A DNA stretch of 64,000 nucleotides from Erpetoichthys calabaricus (taxonomy: Eukaryota; Chordata; Cladistia; Polypteriformes; Polypteridae). Below the pieces are notes generated by a model. The model had not been told where the DNA came from and did no database searches. It was given only the letters and a program-made list of their open reading frames with translations. The position numbers and the translations under genes were made by a program. Positions 32,669 to 44,245 of the stretch are shown in pieces; positions within the stretch are counted from its first letter, which is position 1; each line of letters begins with the position of its first letter. The stretch spans positions 35,897,699 to 35,961,698 of the forward strand of contig NC_041400.2 of the NCBI RefSeq assembly GCF_900747795.2, written 5' to 3'.

Positions 32669-33620
32669 ATCATTCAAAAAGAAGTTAGGGAGTGCCAGTA
32701 AAAACTCATTTTCATCTCTGTCTCCACTTTCTCACAACTGAGAAATAGAAGACCACTCTGTTTTTGTAAACCAGAGGTAGCCAACACGGTGCAACGCAGT
32801 GCACCATGGAGCTGTCTAAAAATTACTTTTAATTGTGTTGCGGTTCTTTTGGAATCAATAACACTTGCATTGATGTCGACTGTGGAGTAGCCTGCAGCCA
32901 AAGTTCAATATAGTGTGCAAGACAAACCTCCATCTCACTCATCACTGAGACAAGCAAACAGGCGCAACTGCAATTTTACCCAATAAAAATAAAGAAAAAC
33001 ATGGCAGAAAAGCGAAAGAAAGGTTACAATTTTTAGGGCTCTATGATATCCGCGATGTGAAAAACACAGACGGAATCACAGAATTAACGCATAAAAACAG
33101 ATTTTAGATTTAAAAATGGAAATGGAATTTAAAGACTGAAGGTGTGACTGTTACAAAACTTCCCAATAAATAAAACAATTGAATAATCTGTAGTTCTGTC
33201 ATTCAGATACTATTTTCTAGTTTGTTGTTTTTTCAAGTGAGTGCAATTCTTCGTAGCAATCCAGTCCTGCCTCTATCTGTTTGTGCGCGTGTTTCCTGCA
33301 TGTTTTCTCGTTAAAGGCACGCAAATTAGCTCGCTGCACGAGACAGAAATGTCGAAGTAAGCAGTATCAGATACCCTAACTACATCGAAAAAACTAAGAA
33401 ACATGAGCTTAACTGCAAAACTGAGGGCATAACAATATCCCGGCGACTTTTACAAACCTGGACAACAAATTTTCTGCAAGTTTTGCCAGAATACCGTTGA
33501 CTGGAAAAGATATTTGCAATGACCACGTCAAATCTAAACCCCATCTAAAGAACAAGGAGAAATTATGATCAAAATGTGTTCTTCATCAGGTAACAATAGA
33601 AGAAATAACAAAATCGTCAG

Positions 33621-33890
33621 ATGCAAGATGCCAGTTTGTGGAGGTCTTTGCGGTCATGCGAGTCAGACATACCGCTCGAAAAAATGATGAAGATGCATCT
33701 TTTCTTTATTAAGCATTGTAAACAAGGAGAAAATGAGAGCAGTCTTCGTCAAACTCATTTGCCCCGTGTCTTTGAACAACATATGGACGCCGTTCTTCGA
33801 AAGATTTGTGGCAAGAAAATGTATGTTGAAATTGATGAAACCACAGATAGCCGAAACCTCATAGTTCTCAAAATAGTGTTAAGTAAGTAA
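33621..33890 (+). pseudogene. hAT transposase N-terminal fragment (CGGBP1-like)
   Basis: The frame contains MHLFFIKHCKQ, LPRVFEQHMDAV and YVEIDETTDSR. The last is the D-T/TTD motif that opens the hAT catalytic core, carrying the first catalytic aspartate. A BED-type zinc-finger remnant lies just upstream (33,440-33,560) in a different frame with stops. This is DNA-transposon-derived, not the host CGGBP1 gene. Confidence 0.7.
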
Positions 33891-33921
33891 ACATTTCGCT
33901 GTATGGTATTTTGTTTTTGTA

Positions 33922-35532
33922 CAGTGCATTTGGAAAGTATTCACAGCGTATCACTTTTTCCACATTTTGTTATGCATTATTCCAAAATGGATTAAATTCA
34001 TTTTTTTCCTCAGAATTCTATACACAACACCCCATAATGACAACGTGAAAAAAGTTTACTTGAGGTTTTTGTAAATTTATTAAAAATAAAAAAACTGAGA
34101 AATCCCATGTACATAAGTATTCACAGCCTTTGCTCAATACTTTGTCGATGCACCTTTGGCAGCAATTACAGCCTCAAGTCTTGTTGAATATGATGCCACA
34201 AGCTTGGCACACCTATCCTTGGCCAGTTTCGCCCATTCCTCTTTGCAGCACCTCTCAAGCTCCATCAGGTTGGATGGGAAGTGTCGGTGCACAGCCATTT
34301 TAAGATCTCTCCAGAGATGTTCAATCAGATTCAAGTCTGGGCTCTGGCTGGGCCACTCAAGGACATTCACAGAGTTGTCCTGAAGTCACTCCTTTGATAT
34401 CTTGACTGTGTGCTTAGGGTCGTTGTCCTGCTGAAAAATGAACCGTCGTCCCAGTCTGAGGTCAAGAGCGCTCTGAAGCAAGTTTTCATCCAGGATGTCT
34501 CTGTACATTGCTGCAGTCATCTTTCCCTTTATCCTGACTAGTCTCCCAGTCCCTGCCGCTGAAAAACATCCCCAAAGCATGATGCTGCCACCACCATGCT
34601 TCACTGTAGGGATGAGCGGTGCCTGGTTTCCTCCAAACGTGACGCCTGGCATTCACACCAAAGAGTTCAATCTTTGTCTCATCAAACCAGAGAATTTTCT
34701 TTCTCATGGTCTGAGAGTGAGGTGCCTTTTGGCAAACTCCAGGCGGGCTGCCATGTGCCTTTTACTAAGGAGTGGCTTCCGTCTGGCCACTCTACCATAC
34801 AGACCTGATTGGTGGATTGCTGCAGAGATGGTTGTCCTTCTGGAAGGTTCTCCTCTCTCCACAGAGGACCTCTAGAGCTCTGACAGAGTGACCATCGGGT
34901 TCTTGGTCACCTCCCTGACTAAGGCCCTTCTCCCCCGATCGCTCAGTTTAGATGGCCGGCCAGCTCTAGGAAGAGTCCTGGTGGTTTCGAACTTCTTCCA
35001 CTTACGGATGATGGAGGCCACTGTGCTCATTGGGACCTTCAAAGCAGCAGAAATTTTTCTGTAACCTTCCCCAGATTTGTGCCTCGAGACAATCCTGTCT
35101 CGGAGGTCTACAGACAATTCCTTTGACTTCATGCTTGGTTTGTGCTCTGACATGAACTGTCAACTGTGGGACCTTATATAGACAGGTGTGTGCCTTTCCA
35201 AATCATGTCCAATCAACTGAATTTACCACAGGTGGACTCCAATTAAGCTGCAGAAACATCTCAAGGATGATCAGGGGAAACAGGATGTACCTGAGCTCAA
35301 TTTTGAGCTTCACGGCAAAGGCTGTGAATACTTATGTACATGTGCTTTCTCAATTTTTTTATTTTTAATAAATTTGCAAAAATCTCAAGTAAACTTTTTT
35401 CACGTTGTCATTATGGGGTGTTGAGTGTAGAATTCTGAGGAAAAAAATGAATTTAATCCATTTTGGAATAAGGCTGTAACATCACAAAATGTGGAAAAAG
35501 TGATGCGCTGTGAATACTTTCCGGATGCACTG
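33922..35532 (-). mobile_element. Tc1-like DNA transposon inside the hAT
   Basis: The ends are CAGTGCATTTGGAAAGTATT and (reverse complement) CAGTGCATCCGGAAAGTATT, with TA on each side (33,920-33,921 and 35,533-35,534). Inverted repeats extend about 200 bp, including CACATTTTGT and CCCCATAATGACAACGTG. It belongs to a different Tc1 family from the one at 7,987-9,608. Confidence 0.93.
34134..35153 (-). pseudogene. Tc1 transposase, several disruptions
   Basis: Minus-strand pieces in order: MKSKELSVDLRDRIV and RAGRPSKLSDRG (helix-turn-helix and GRPR-like region, 34,872-35,153); [16 protein letters not shown] and [10 protein letters not shown] (catalytic core, 34,386-34,652); VLEWPSQSPDLNLIEHLW (third catalytic acid, 34,134-34,370). 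Stops separate the pieces near 34,872 and 34,386, the latter at the same tryptophan position hit in the other Tc1 copy. There is also a frame change near 34,650-34,720. It cannot make a full enzyme. Confidence 0.88.
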
Positions 35533-35639
35533 TAGGTAGTTCTAATTGTACATGAAGTTATATTTAACCGGTATTAACACTCATTCCCATAGAAAAATAT
35601 TATTAGTGAACGGCACTGATTCAGGACACTTTTTCAATA

Positions 35640-36597
35640 GTCATTCATTCAAACACAGGACATCCGCAGGGGTGTGTCTCATCACCATTACTGTTTACTC
35701 TGTACACAAGTGACCTGAGACAGAATAATGACCACTGCTCCATTATCAAGTATGCGGATGACATGCTCATAGGACGCATATCTGGGGAGGATGAAAGCCA
35801 CTATCTAAATCAAGTGGACTGTATGGTAAAAACTCTGTCACTCTGAATGTAAAAAAGACCAAAGAAATGATATTTGATTTTAAGAAACAGAAATCTGTAT
35901 GTTCACCTATTGTAGGTCTGGGAGAGGAGGTAGAAATAGTGTCTGAATAGAAATATTTAGGAACTTACCTAGATAACAATCTTAACTGGAATACAAATAC
36001 AAAAAAATTATTTTCTAAATGCAACCAGCACTTATTTCTCCTCCATAAACTCAAACTATTTAAAGTAGACAAGGGCCTCATGTTGTCCTTTTATCGCAGT
36101 CTGTGATCACTTTCAGTTTCATTGCCTGATTTAATAGTCTGACAAACCAAAACTCAAAAAAGCTCCAGCAGATTATGAAGTATGCAGCTAAAGTTATTGG
36201 GGCTGAAGTAGATGATTTGACTAGTGTGTGTCAGAGGGCAATGTTAAAGAAACTGGAAATCATCTCAACTGATGACAGACATCCATTACATGTAGAACTA
36301 AAGTTCAGTAAATCAGGAAGGATAGTCACTTTGAACACCCACACAAATCGCTCCAGAAACTCCTTTCTTCCTAGTGCCATATGACTTTTCAATAAGAAAT
36401 ATCGGAGATAATGATTAAGGTTTTGATATATATCCTATATTTTGGTGTAAATATGTATTATCTAACTGCCTTACCTTAACCTTTCTTGTTTCTATTTGTC
36501 TATTTTATTTTATTCTGTCTGTTATTAGATGCACCCAAGAAGGCAAATTTCATGTTTTCTTGTGTAAACATGACTAAATAAAGAAACCCTAAACCCT
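35640..36597 (+). mobile_element. Rex1/CR1-like LINE, 5'-truncated and decayed
   Basis: Plus frames give GHPQGCVSSPLLFTLYTSDL and IIKYADDMLIG (RT motifs with the YADD catalytic site near 35,750-35,762), then an ADYEVCS and SVCQRAMLKKLEII-like C-terminal region ending RNSFLPSAI. Many stops and shifts. The 3' end is GACTAAATAAAGAAACCCTAA. Different subfamily from the TATC-tailed copies. Confidence 0.75.
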
Positions 36598-37180
36598 GGT
36601 TGTTAACTGGTTCCCTTTTAAAAATTAACAACGATGTTTCTGGATTTCATGTTTTGCCTCACAGTGACGAGGTCCACACTTGACACTTCTGTTATAAACT
36701 CTGTACTTACAAACCTGGGTAGAAGAGTAGTGCAACATTCAACTTGGATGCTGGACAGGTGGAGATTGAAATCCTAACATTGCAAAATGACCTCCACCTC
36801 AAAGCCCATCAGGGTGCACCAACCTTTGGTGTTTTGTGGACACAGAAAAGTACAAAGGTTAGCATAGCAGCTATAAAAGTTGCCTGCCTTTTTGGTTCAA
36901 CCTATCTAGGATTCATTTAAAAATGTGAAAGAATTGATGTTTTTAAAATCTTACATAACAGATAATTTGTACAAACATGGGACAGAGTTCATCATTTGTT
37001 CAAAAATGCTACAAAGGTAGCGGTTAGTACAAATGGGAAATGGTATATTATTGTTGTTGTCATTATTATCTTTAAAGGTGAACCGTGCAACTTTATGTTA
37101 TTCAGGAAGTTTGTATCAAACTAGCCCTTCGTATTACTCCGTACCCTTGAAGTAACTCTCTGGTTCAAAAAGGTTGGTCA

Positions 37181-37575
37181 ACCCTAAATCTTGGAACTGT
37201 AAGAAACACATGAATGTAAGCAGACAAGAAGACTTGAGGTCCTGGCAGGTCAGCATACTCTACCTCCTGTTAAGGGGAACACAGAACTGATTTCTAAACT
37301 GCCAAGAACCGGGAGATGAAGCTAAACAGCAAAGACTAGAAGGGGTCAACAGCCAGACAGCATGAAAATGAAACCAAAAGTAAAACACCGAAACTTGTAC
37401 TCAAAATGAAGGGCAAAAATCCAAGCTCCTTTAAAGACTTTTTTAACTAAATAAGTCCACCACAAATAGCTGTCTTGAATTCAGTGGAAACTTGGACACT
37501 GTGCCACTATCTTAAATAGGGGCATGGCAATGATGCCCCATGTGGAATGGCTTCTACCCTTTCAGTAAGCCCTTA
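37181..37575. other. Receptor B upstream block, displaced by 4.4 kb
   Basis: Matches 20,464-20,815 upstream of receptor A (AACCCTAAATCTT, GGCAGGTCAGCATACTCTACC, TAAATAGGGGCATGGCAATGAT). If it holds the promoter or first exon, it is now separated from the coding exon by the hAT insertion. Confidence 0.65.
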
Positions 37576-37754
37576 AAAGCAATCTTTTTGGATCCATCTC
37601 AGCTTCACTCCCAACACGGACATCTTTCTTGTTTGTCAACAGAAATAAATAGGCGCTTTCCTGCCACAGGAATGTTTTATAGGAACTGGGGACTTCTTAG
37701 AAACTCAGGACCTTTTGTAGCATTCCCAATGTAGGAACTTGGACCTTTGCAGCT

Positions 37755-37892
37755 CCTGATAAGTAGGTTAAGGGCCTTGCTCAAGGGCCCAACAAAGCAG
37801 AGTCACTTCTGGCTTTTATGGGATTCAAATCACCAACCTTCCAATTGCCAACACAGATCCCTCGCCTTAGAGCCACCACTCTGATTGGGCAA
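37755..37892 (-). mobile_element. L2-tailed SINE fragment
   Basis: AGGTTAAGGGCCTTGCTCAA, GGGATTCAAATC, CCAACCTTCCAATTGCCA and GATCCCTCGCCTTAGAGCC parallel the SINE at 27,582-27,785 in minus orientation, without the (ATT)n tail. Confidence 0.75.
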
Positions 37893-38894
37893 AAGGCATG
37901 AACAAAATCTGGACAGCCATCTCCATTTCTGGGTGAACACACACAGTCACTCACTAAGGTCAGTTTAACAATGTTAGTCCATCTAACTTGCATGTCTTTG
38001 AACTGTGGAAGGAAACCAGAGAACCTATTGTTAGAAATCTTTCCTAAATGTACTTCCAAAAATCAAAACTGAACAGAACACCTACTGTATGTCTATCCCT
38101 AAGGATCAAGCCCAAGCACTGTCTTTTCTGCCCAGTACCTACCCACCACTCAGGAGCTTCAAGGAAGTATTCAAAAGAAATTAAAACAATAGTGAGCAAG
38201 CAGTCCAGTCACCTGGAAAACAAGCAGGACAGATATTCAAAGGACAGAAGACATGGAAAGACCAATGAACAGGAAAAATAGATCCGCCACTAGAAATCGT
38301 GCCACATCCAGCCTCTTTTTTTAACAGATTCATCTATACATTCAATATTTCTGTGTAATATTTGGCATGGAAGCTTGATGAAGCTTTAAAATGACTCGGG
38401 TCCTTTCTTTGTGTAAGGATTGCATGTTGTGTGGGTCAGAAGCAGGATTTGCTTTCGTTATTTATGACCATCACAAAGACAAAAGGGTCAGAAAATAAAT
38501 ATATATACAACAGAAAAAGTGGGAATGTCTAAGAGAAGGGCAAATTTGTTGTAAAAATGTATTAGGGGGAGTTTATCATGAAATTCTGGGGTGTTTTATG
38601 AAGTTCTTTGCCTGTTTTTATGAAGTGTTGCAGAGTAGGGAAATGGACTAGCTCAGAAATCTCCAAGTGATGCAACGTTGCCCCTATTAGAGCAGGAGTA
38701 AACGCATTTTACTAGTTTTCTTAATTCAGGAAATTACTCCTACCTCCGTCAGGATTTAGGAGAGGTTATGAGCCATCCTCACTTACTAGGAGCTGCCAGA
38801 AGATGGCATTGAAGCAAAGATTGGCATGCACATCTCGGAAAAGGCTGAGTGCTATGGAAATGGTGGAAAACAATGGACTTGTGTGTGTTTATAG
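37893..38894. other. Unassigned DNA in copy B
   Basis: It does not match copy A. Positions 37,965-38,020 resemble a decayed SINE core on the minus strand (AACTTGCATGTCTTTGAACT). Nothing else recognised. Confidence 0.4.
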
Positions 38895-39009
38895 TAGGGC
38901 TGTGAAAGTTAACGCGTTAAAAAAATTAGTGTCGTTAACGCAGGTTCTTTTCGACCCTACGAAATTCCCGTAGTTCAAGCTGAGCCTGCAAACTGAATGC
39001 GTGCCCCTC

Positions 39010-41900
39010 TAGAATTCAAGTTATTTCTCGTAGAAGTCACTCCATATTCCTACTTCAGCCTACACATAAAGCAGGTCATACATTAGACTTAGTAATTACT
39101 AAAGGACTAAAAGTTGATATAAAGCAGGTCATTGATATTGGTCTATCAGACCATTTTCTTCTACTTTTTAATATAGAAATAATGATAGAAAACACTCATG
39201 AGAAGCATATTGTTAAAAAACGCTTCTTTGACTCATCAGCAGCTTTAAAACTTTCAAACATTCTAACCAATCAGTCCGTTTATAGTGCCAACTATAATAG
39301 CGAGGAGAATGTAAATAGTAAGGTGGAAAGATTTAATACTAAAGTGAGAGCTGCTGTTGATTTAGTTGCACCTGAAAAGACAGTTAAAAAATCTTCTAGC
39401 ATTGTTATACCATGGAAGACCCAAAGAGTGTCTGATTTAAAGAGAACATGCCGTAGAGCTGAGCGTAAATGGAGGAAGACTAAACTAACTATTGACTATG
39501 AAATATTAAAAGTTAAAATACCAGAATACAATAACACAGTCAGTCTTGAGAGACGCTGCTATTTCTCTAAGATTATAAATAACAATGCTAGTAATCCCAG
39601 AGTCTTATTTTCAACAATTGATCATCTGTTAAACCCAGGTAACTCAAAGGAATGCCTCCTAAGTACTTCCAGTAAAACCTGTGAGGCTATCGCTGTATTT
39701 TTCAATCAAAAAATTAATGATATTAGAAATAACATAGTATATCTCCCCAACACTGCGGATCCTCCTAAACCCCAGTACTCCATAATAAACAAATTAAAGT
39801 CTTTCACTAGGATAGATTTACCTGATTTACATACAATAATTTCTCAAATGAAACCCTCCACCTGTGCCCTTGACCCAATACCAACTAATTTTTTCAAAGA
39901 AGTATTGGGCGTGCTAATTGATAATATTCTTGACATAGTAAATTCGTCATTAGATACGGGGGTCTTCCCAGACTGTCTTAAGACTGCGGTAGTTAAACCC
40001 CTACTTAAGAAAAATAACCTCGATCCCTCTGCTCTTGAAAATTATAGACCCATCTCTAACCTGCCTTTCTTAAGTAAAATTCTAGAGAAGGCAGTCATTA
40101 TACAGTTAAATGAGCACCTCAATAAACATGCTATTCTTGATAAATTTCAGTCAGGTTTTAGAACAAATCACAGCACAGAAACTGCACTCGTTAAAGTAGT
40201 CAATGACTTGCGGGTAAATGCAGGCAGAGGCCATTTATCTGTTCTCATCCTCTTCGATCTGAGTGCCGCATTTGACACCATTGATCATAATATTCTTAAG
40301 ATTCGCCTTAGTCAATGGGTGGGCCTCTCTGGCAGTGTCTTAAATTGGTTTGAATCCTACCTGGCAGGGAGAAAATTCTTTGTTAGTTGTGGTAATTATA
40401 ACTCAAAGACACATGATATCCTATATGGTGTTCCACAAGGCTCTATCTTGGGTCCGCTGCTCTTCTCAATCTACATGCTTCCATTAGGTCAGATTATCTC
40501 AGGGCACACAACATGAGCTACCACAGCTATGCTGATGACACACAGCTGTATTTATCAATAGCACCTGATGACCCCGAATCTCTTGATTCGCTAACACAAT
40601 GTCTAATTTGTATCTCAGAATGGATGAATAGTAACTTTCTCAAATTAAATAAAGAAAAAACTGAAATCTTAGTGATTGGCAACAATGGATACAATGAGGC
40701 TATTAGAAATAAACTGGATGCATTAGGATTAAAAGTCAAATCGGAGGTAAAAAGCTTAGGGGTAACCGTTGATTGTAATCTGAATTTTAAATCGCATATT
40801 AATCAGATCACTAGGACAGCATTTTTTCACCTAAGAAACATAGCAAAAGTTAGATCTCTTATATCATCGAAAGATGCAGAGAAATTAGTTCATGCGTTTG
40901 TTTTCAGTCGGCTAGATTACTGTAACGCACTCCTCTCAGGACTACCCAAAAAAGACATCAATCGTTTGCAACTAGTGCAGAATGCAGCTGCTAGAATCCT
41001 TACCAGGAAAAGAAAATCCGAACACATTTCTCCAGTTTTGATGTCACTACACTGGTTACCTGTGTCATTCAGAATTGACTTTAAAATTCTGCTTATGGTT
41101 TATAAAGCTTTAAATAATCTCGCCCCGGCTTATATATCGGAATGTCTGACACTTTATATTCCAAATCGTAACCTCAGATCCTCAACTGAGTGTCTCCTTA
41201 GAATTCCAAGAGCAAAACTTAAAAGAAGTGGTGAGGCGGCCTTCTGCTGTTATGCACCTAAAATCTGGAATAGCCTGCCAGTAGGAATTCGCCAGGCTAA
41301 TACAGTGGAGCACTTTAAAAAACTACTGAAAACACATTACTTTAACATGGCCTTCTCATAACTTCACTGTAATTTAATCCTGACACTCTGTATATCCAAT
41401 TCATTTAAATAACTATTCATTCAAAATCTGTACTAACCCCTACTCTCTCTTCTGTTTCCTTTTCCGGTGTCCTGTTGGTGGTGGCGTGCGCCACCACCAT
41501 CTACCCAAAGCACCATGATCTTCCAACAATGATGGATGGATTAAAAGCCAGAAGTCTGTACGACCGTCATCATCAAGTGACTCCGTGAAAAACCCGAACT
41601 ACAAAGAGGACTATTTCATTTATGTTAGGTAGAATGCCCAGAGGGGACTGGGCGGTCTCGTGGCCTGGAACCCCTACAGATTTTATTTTTTTCTCCAGCC
41701 TTCTGGAGTTTTTTTTTGTTTTTTCCGTCCACCCTGGCCATCGGACCTTACTCCTTTTTATATGTTAACTAATGTTGTCTTATTTTAATTTCTTATTTTA
41801 TCTTTTATTTTTCTTCTCTTCATTATGTAAAGCACTTTGAGCTACGTTTTGTATGAAAATGCGCTATATAAATAAATGTTGTTGTTGTTGTTGTTGTTGT
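39010..41900 (+). mobile_element. L2-clade LINE inside hAT, 5'-truncated
   Basis: Starts within the endonuclease domain (HTLDLVITKG, LSDHFLLLF near 39,070-39,175), runs through the full reverse transcriptase, and ends with the L2-type 3' end GCTATATAAATAAATG plus (TTG)n at 41,879-41,899. The 3' UTR at 41,365-41,860 contains ACTTTGAGCTACGTTTTGTA. Relatively young judged by its open frame; no clear target duplication. Confidence 0.88.
39182..41361 (+). pseudogene. L2 reverse transcriptase, one frameshift
   Basis: Two overlapping frames cover the domain. The first (39,182-40,516) carries NYRPISNLPFLSKILEKAV, LFDLSAAFDTIDHNIL (first catalytic Asp) and VPQGSILGPLLF. The second (40,513-41,361) carries YADDTQLYL (catalytic Asp pair at 40,528-40,539) and the C-terminal WLPVSFRIDFKILLMVYKAL and PKIWNSLPVGIR blocks. 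The break is a single-base-scale indel between about 40,498 and 40,513, just before the catalytic box. Otherwise the polypeptide is open from at least 39,032. It cannot act as is. Confidence 0.88.
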
Positions 41901-41912
41901 ACTTGTTGATCG

Positions 41913-44245
41913 ATGGAAAAAGGTCCATTAAATGGGAAGTTCAGTAAACTAAGGTTGTGTATAGTTACTGTCAAGCCGAGTTTAGTTAACACCGGAGTAC
42001 AAGCAGCCTGCCAGTACAATATCACATGCAAGCCAAACATCCATTTTACACTAATAGCATTAGCCCGGGTAATATGCGACAGACCACACTTGACAGTGTT
42101 TGGCAGAAACCAATGGACGCGTCAATCTCCAGCAAATTAACGGTAGCAGTTGCTAAATGGATAGCCAAAGCATGCAGGCCAATTTACATAGTGGAGGATG
42201 AAGGTCTGCGTGACATAATTCGGATCACGTCCAACGACCCTACTTATGAATTACCCTTGAGAGCAACAGTCGTAACTAGTATACACGAGCTGTATGATTC
42301 AGAGAGGGCTAGCTAAGAAGTTGGAGATCACGGAGACGTTCGCCCCTAATGGGGACTACTGGACATCACTTGGAAATCATAGCTACCTCGGGGTTACAAC
42401 CCATTACATCGACGAACAGTGGAAACTGCATTCACTTGCTTTGACGGTCATGAAAACATCGGAGAGACATCATGCTGAAACATGCGCCGAACATTTTATG
42501 GATGTAGCAAAGCAGTGGAACGCTGAGAATAAAGTAAGCACATTCAGTACAGATAGTGCATGAAATTTAATTTCAGCAGCGAGACAGCTGCCTTTCGAAC
42601 ACTTGCCATGCATCGCACACAGCATTCAACATTCTGTCACAGTGTCTCTGTAGAATAGTGCACTTGACGGCGCACTTTCCAAATGCCGAAAGGTGGTGGG
42701 GCACTTCAGGCACAATCCATGAAATACTGCAGAACTTGAGAAACAGCAAGAAGACTGAGACACTCGTACAAGCATGGTCGGATTAAGGCAGGTGCTATTG
42801 ATGCTGAAGCATTAGGCCCATTCCTGAAATAGGCCCAGATGAAAACAGATGAGAATTTTCCGGAAGCTGAACAGTTTTCCTTTGCTATATTAACCTCAAA
42901 ATAATTCTTAGAATGAAATTTGGAGTCCGACTTTCGGATGCCCAGACATAGCGTTACTTATTATACAGTTACTATTGTTCTTTGCGCTGTGACGTAACTA
43001 TAATGTCGTTGTGTTTATTGTTAACCGAAGATTTCAAGTTAATGCTATCAATTTTACGTTAAACAGTTTATTTAGTAATTTGGCTGCATTTTTTGCAATA
43101 TCTTGGGGATTCTTGCCACTTTATTATTGTTCGGTAAGTGCCACATAGTAAATTTTTCACCTTGAAAGTTAGTTGTACAGTAAAAATCGATGGCTATTTA
43201 AATGGTTATCTGTAAAGGTAAAACTAAAAGCTAGCCCGTGGGCCCGGCGTGGATGTTTAGAATTTTTAAAATCCTCGACAAGATTCTGGTCTATTATGAA
43301 ATTTAAATCGTGGACAAATTTTTACCCTCAAGAGCCTGAACTAAGTCACTTTGACCCAATGTGTCTGCAAATTTATTTTTTCTTATTCTGTTTCATAAGA
43401 GAATTGCGAAATTTTGTGTATTTCATTGTTAGGTTTTCTGCATTAAGTGCACTTTTCAGACAATTGCTATTGAATGTTGATGTTACATAGTTTGATGTTA
43501 ATCTCAAGTTGTTACGATACTACGTCATTATTATTATTCATGTTCAATAAAGGCTAGCTGGTTGTGTCGCAAGCAATTAAGGCTCCTTGGTCGGTCCGAG
43601 TGCGCATGTGTCGAATGCACATGAACCAATGCCGAGAAAAAATAGGCCTTTTTTTGCGCTGTAGCATCAGGCCCAGTTTCGTCTTAATCCGGCCCTGCGT
43701 ACAAGACACGCCGACTAGATGGAACTCCATTCTGGATATGGTGAAGTGTGTGCAAAGAAACAAGCAACCACTAAGAGATGCACTAGCCCTACATAAAAAT
43801 AACGTGGTCATGCCAACAAATGTTGGGCTGGAGAAATTTCAGAAGCTGGAGGCATTGCTCGAGCCCTGCAGGTAATATACACGTTTTTTTTTTCTATCAA
43901 TCTCGTACACTGTCATTGAAAAATGTGTGTCTCCATCGGTCATTAGTAGGAGTGTGGAGGAGGACTGTATTCAAAAATGTCTGGAGTGCTATAAAGCAGA
44001 GCCTGTCGTCAGCATGGAGGATTGCCTCCTAAAGTGGTGGTCCACACATGCTCTGGTATACAGAGCTAGCTTGCCTTGCTCGCAAGTACTTGGCAACACC
44101 TGCCACCTCAGTGCCTTGCGAGAGGTTGTTTACACTCTATGGGTATATTGTGCAGAAAAAGCGAGCTGCCTTGACCTCTGGAAATGTGACCAAACTTCTA
44201 TGTTTAAGTAGCTACCATTGTTTAATAAAACAGATATAGTGTATT
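41913..44245 (+). pseudogene. ZBED-like hAT transposase, broken
   Basis: In order: LDSVWQKPMDASISSKLTVAV and LRATVVTSIHELYDSE (42,026-42,316); GDYWTSLGNHSYLGVTTHYI (42,294-42,563, with the catalytic-core D-WTS motif); CIAHSIQHSVTVSL; after the nested hAT, DTPTRWNSILDMVK and KFQKLEALLEPC (43,706-43,875); and LARKYLATPATSVPCERLF (about 44,068-44,130), the hAT dimerisation domain. Frameshifts near 42,300, stops near 42,560 and 42,650, a deletion-like gap near 43,890 and a frame change near 44,040 break it. Confidence 0.85.
42773..43697. mobile_element. Non-autonomous hAT with perfect 8-bp target duplication
   Basis: The ends are CATGGTCGGATTAAGGC and (reverse complement) CAGGGCCGGATTAAGAC. The flanking duplication CGTACAAG is exact at 42,765-42,772 and 43,698-43,705. 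It sits within the ZBED-type transposase. Size 925 bp; no transposase of its own seen. The short frames inside are not supported. Confidence 0.95.

Larger units (their letters stand above)
32771..37177 (+). mobile_element. CGGBP1-like hAT transposon with nested insertions
   Basis: The segment interrupts the receptor upstream region, which is contiguous in copy A at about 20,464. The left end reads CAGAGGTAGCCAAC and the right end AAAGGTTGGTCAAC, typical hAT termini (CAGGGGTAGCCAAC-like). Plus-strand frames at 33,440-33,890 encode a BED-like finger (IFCKFCQNTVDW) and an N-terminal stretch as in CGGBP1-related hATs (GKKMYVEIDETTDS). Frames at 36,740-36,920 encode the C-terminal LFGSTYL motif. 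The transposase is broken in several places. The target duplication is unclear. Confidence 0.7.

Noticed and set aside
32612-32677. Upstream in-frame ATG extending receptor B by 22 residues
   Set aside because: It precedes a conserved splice acceptor, is absent from copy A, and would place a hydrophobic non-family extension before the MNSTEDY start shared by both copies.
33440-33890. Host CGGBP1 gene
   Set aside because: The similarity is to the hAT transposase branch from which CGGBP1 derives; it is broken and bounded by hAT ends.
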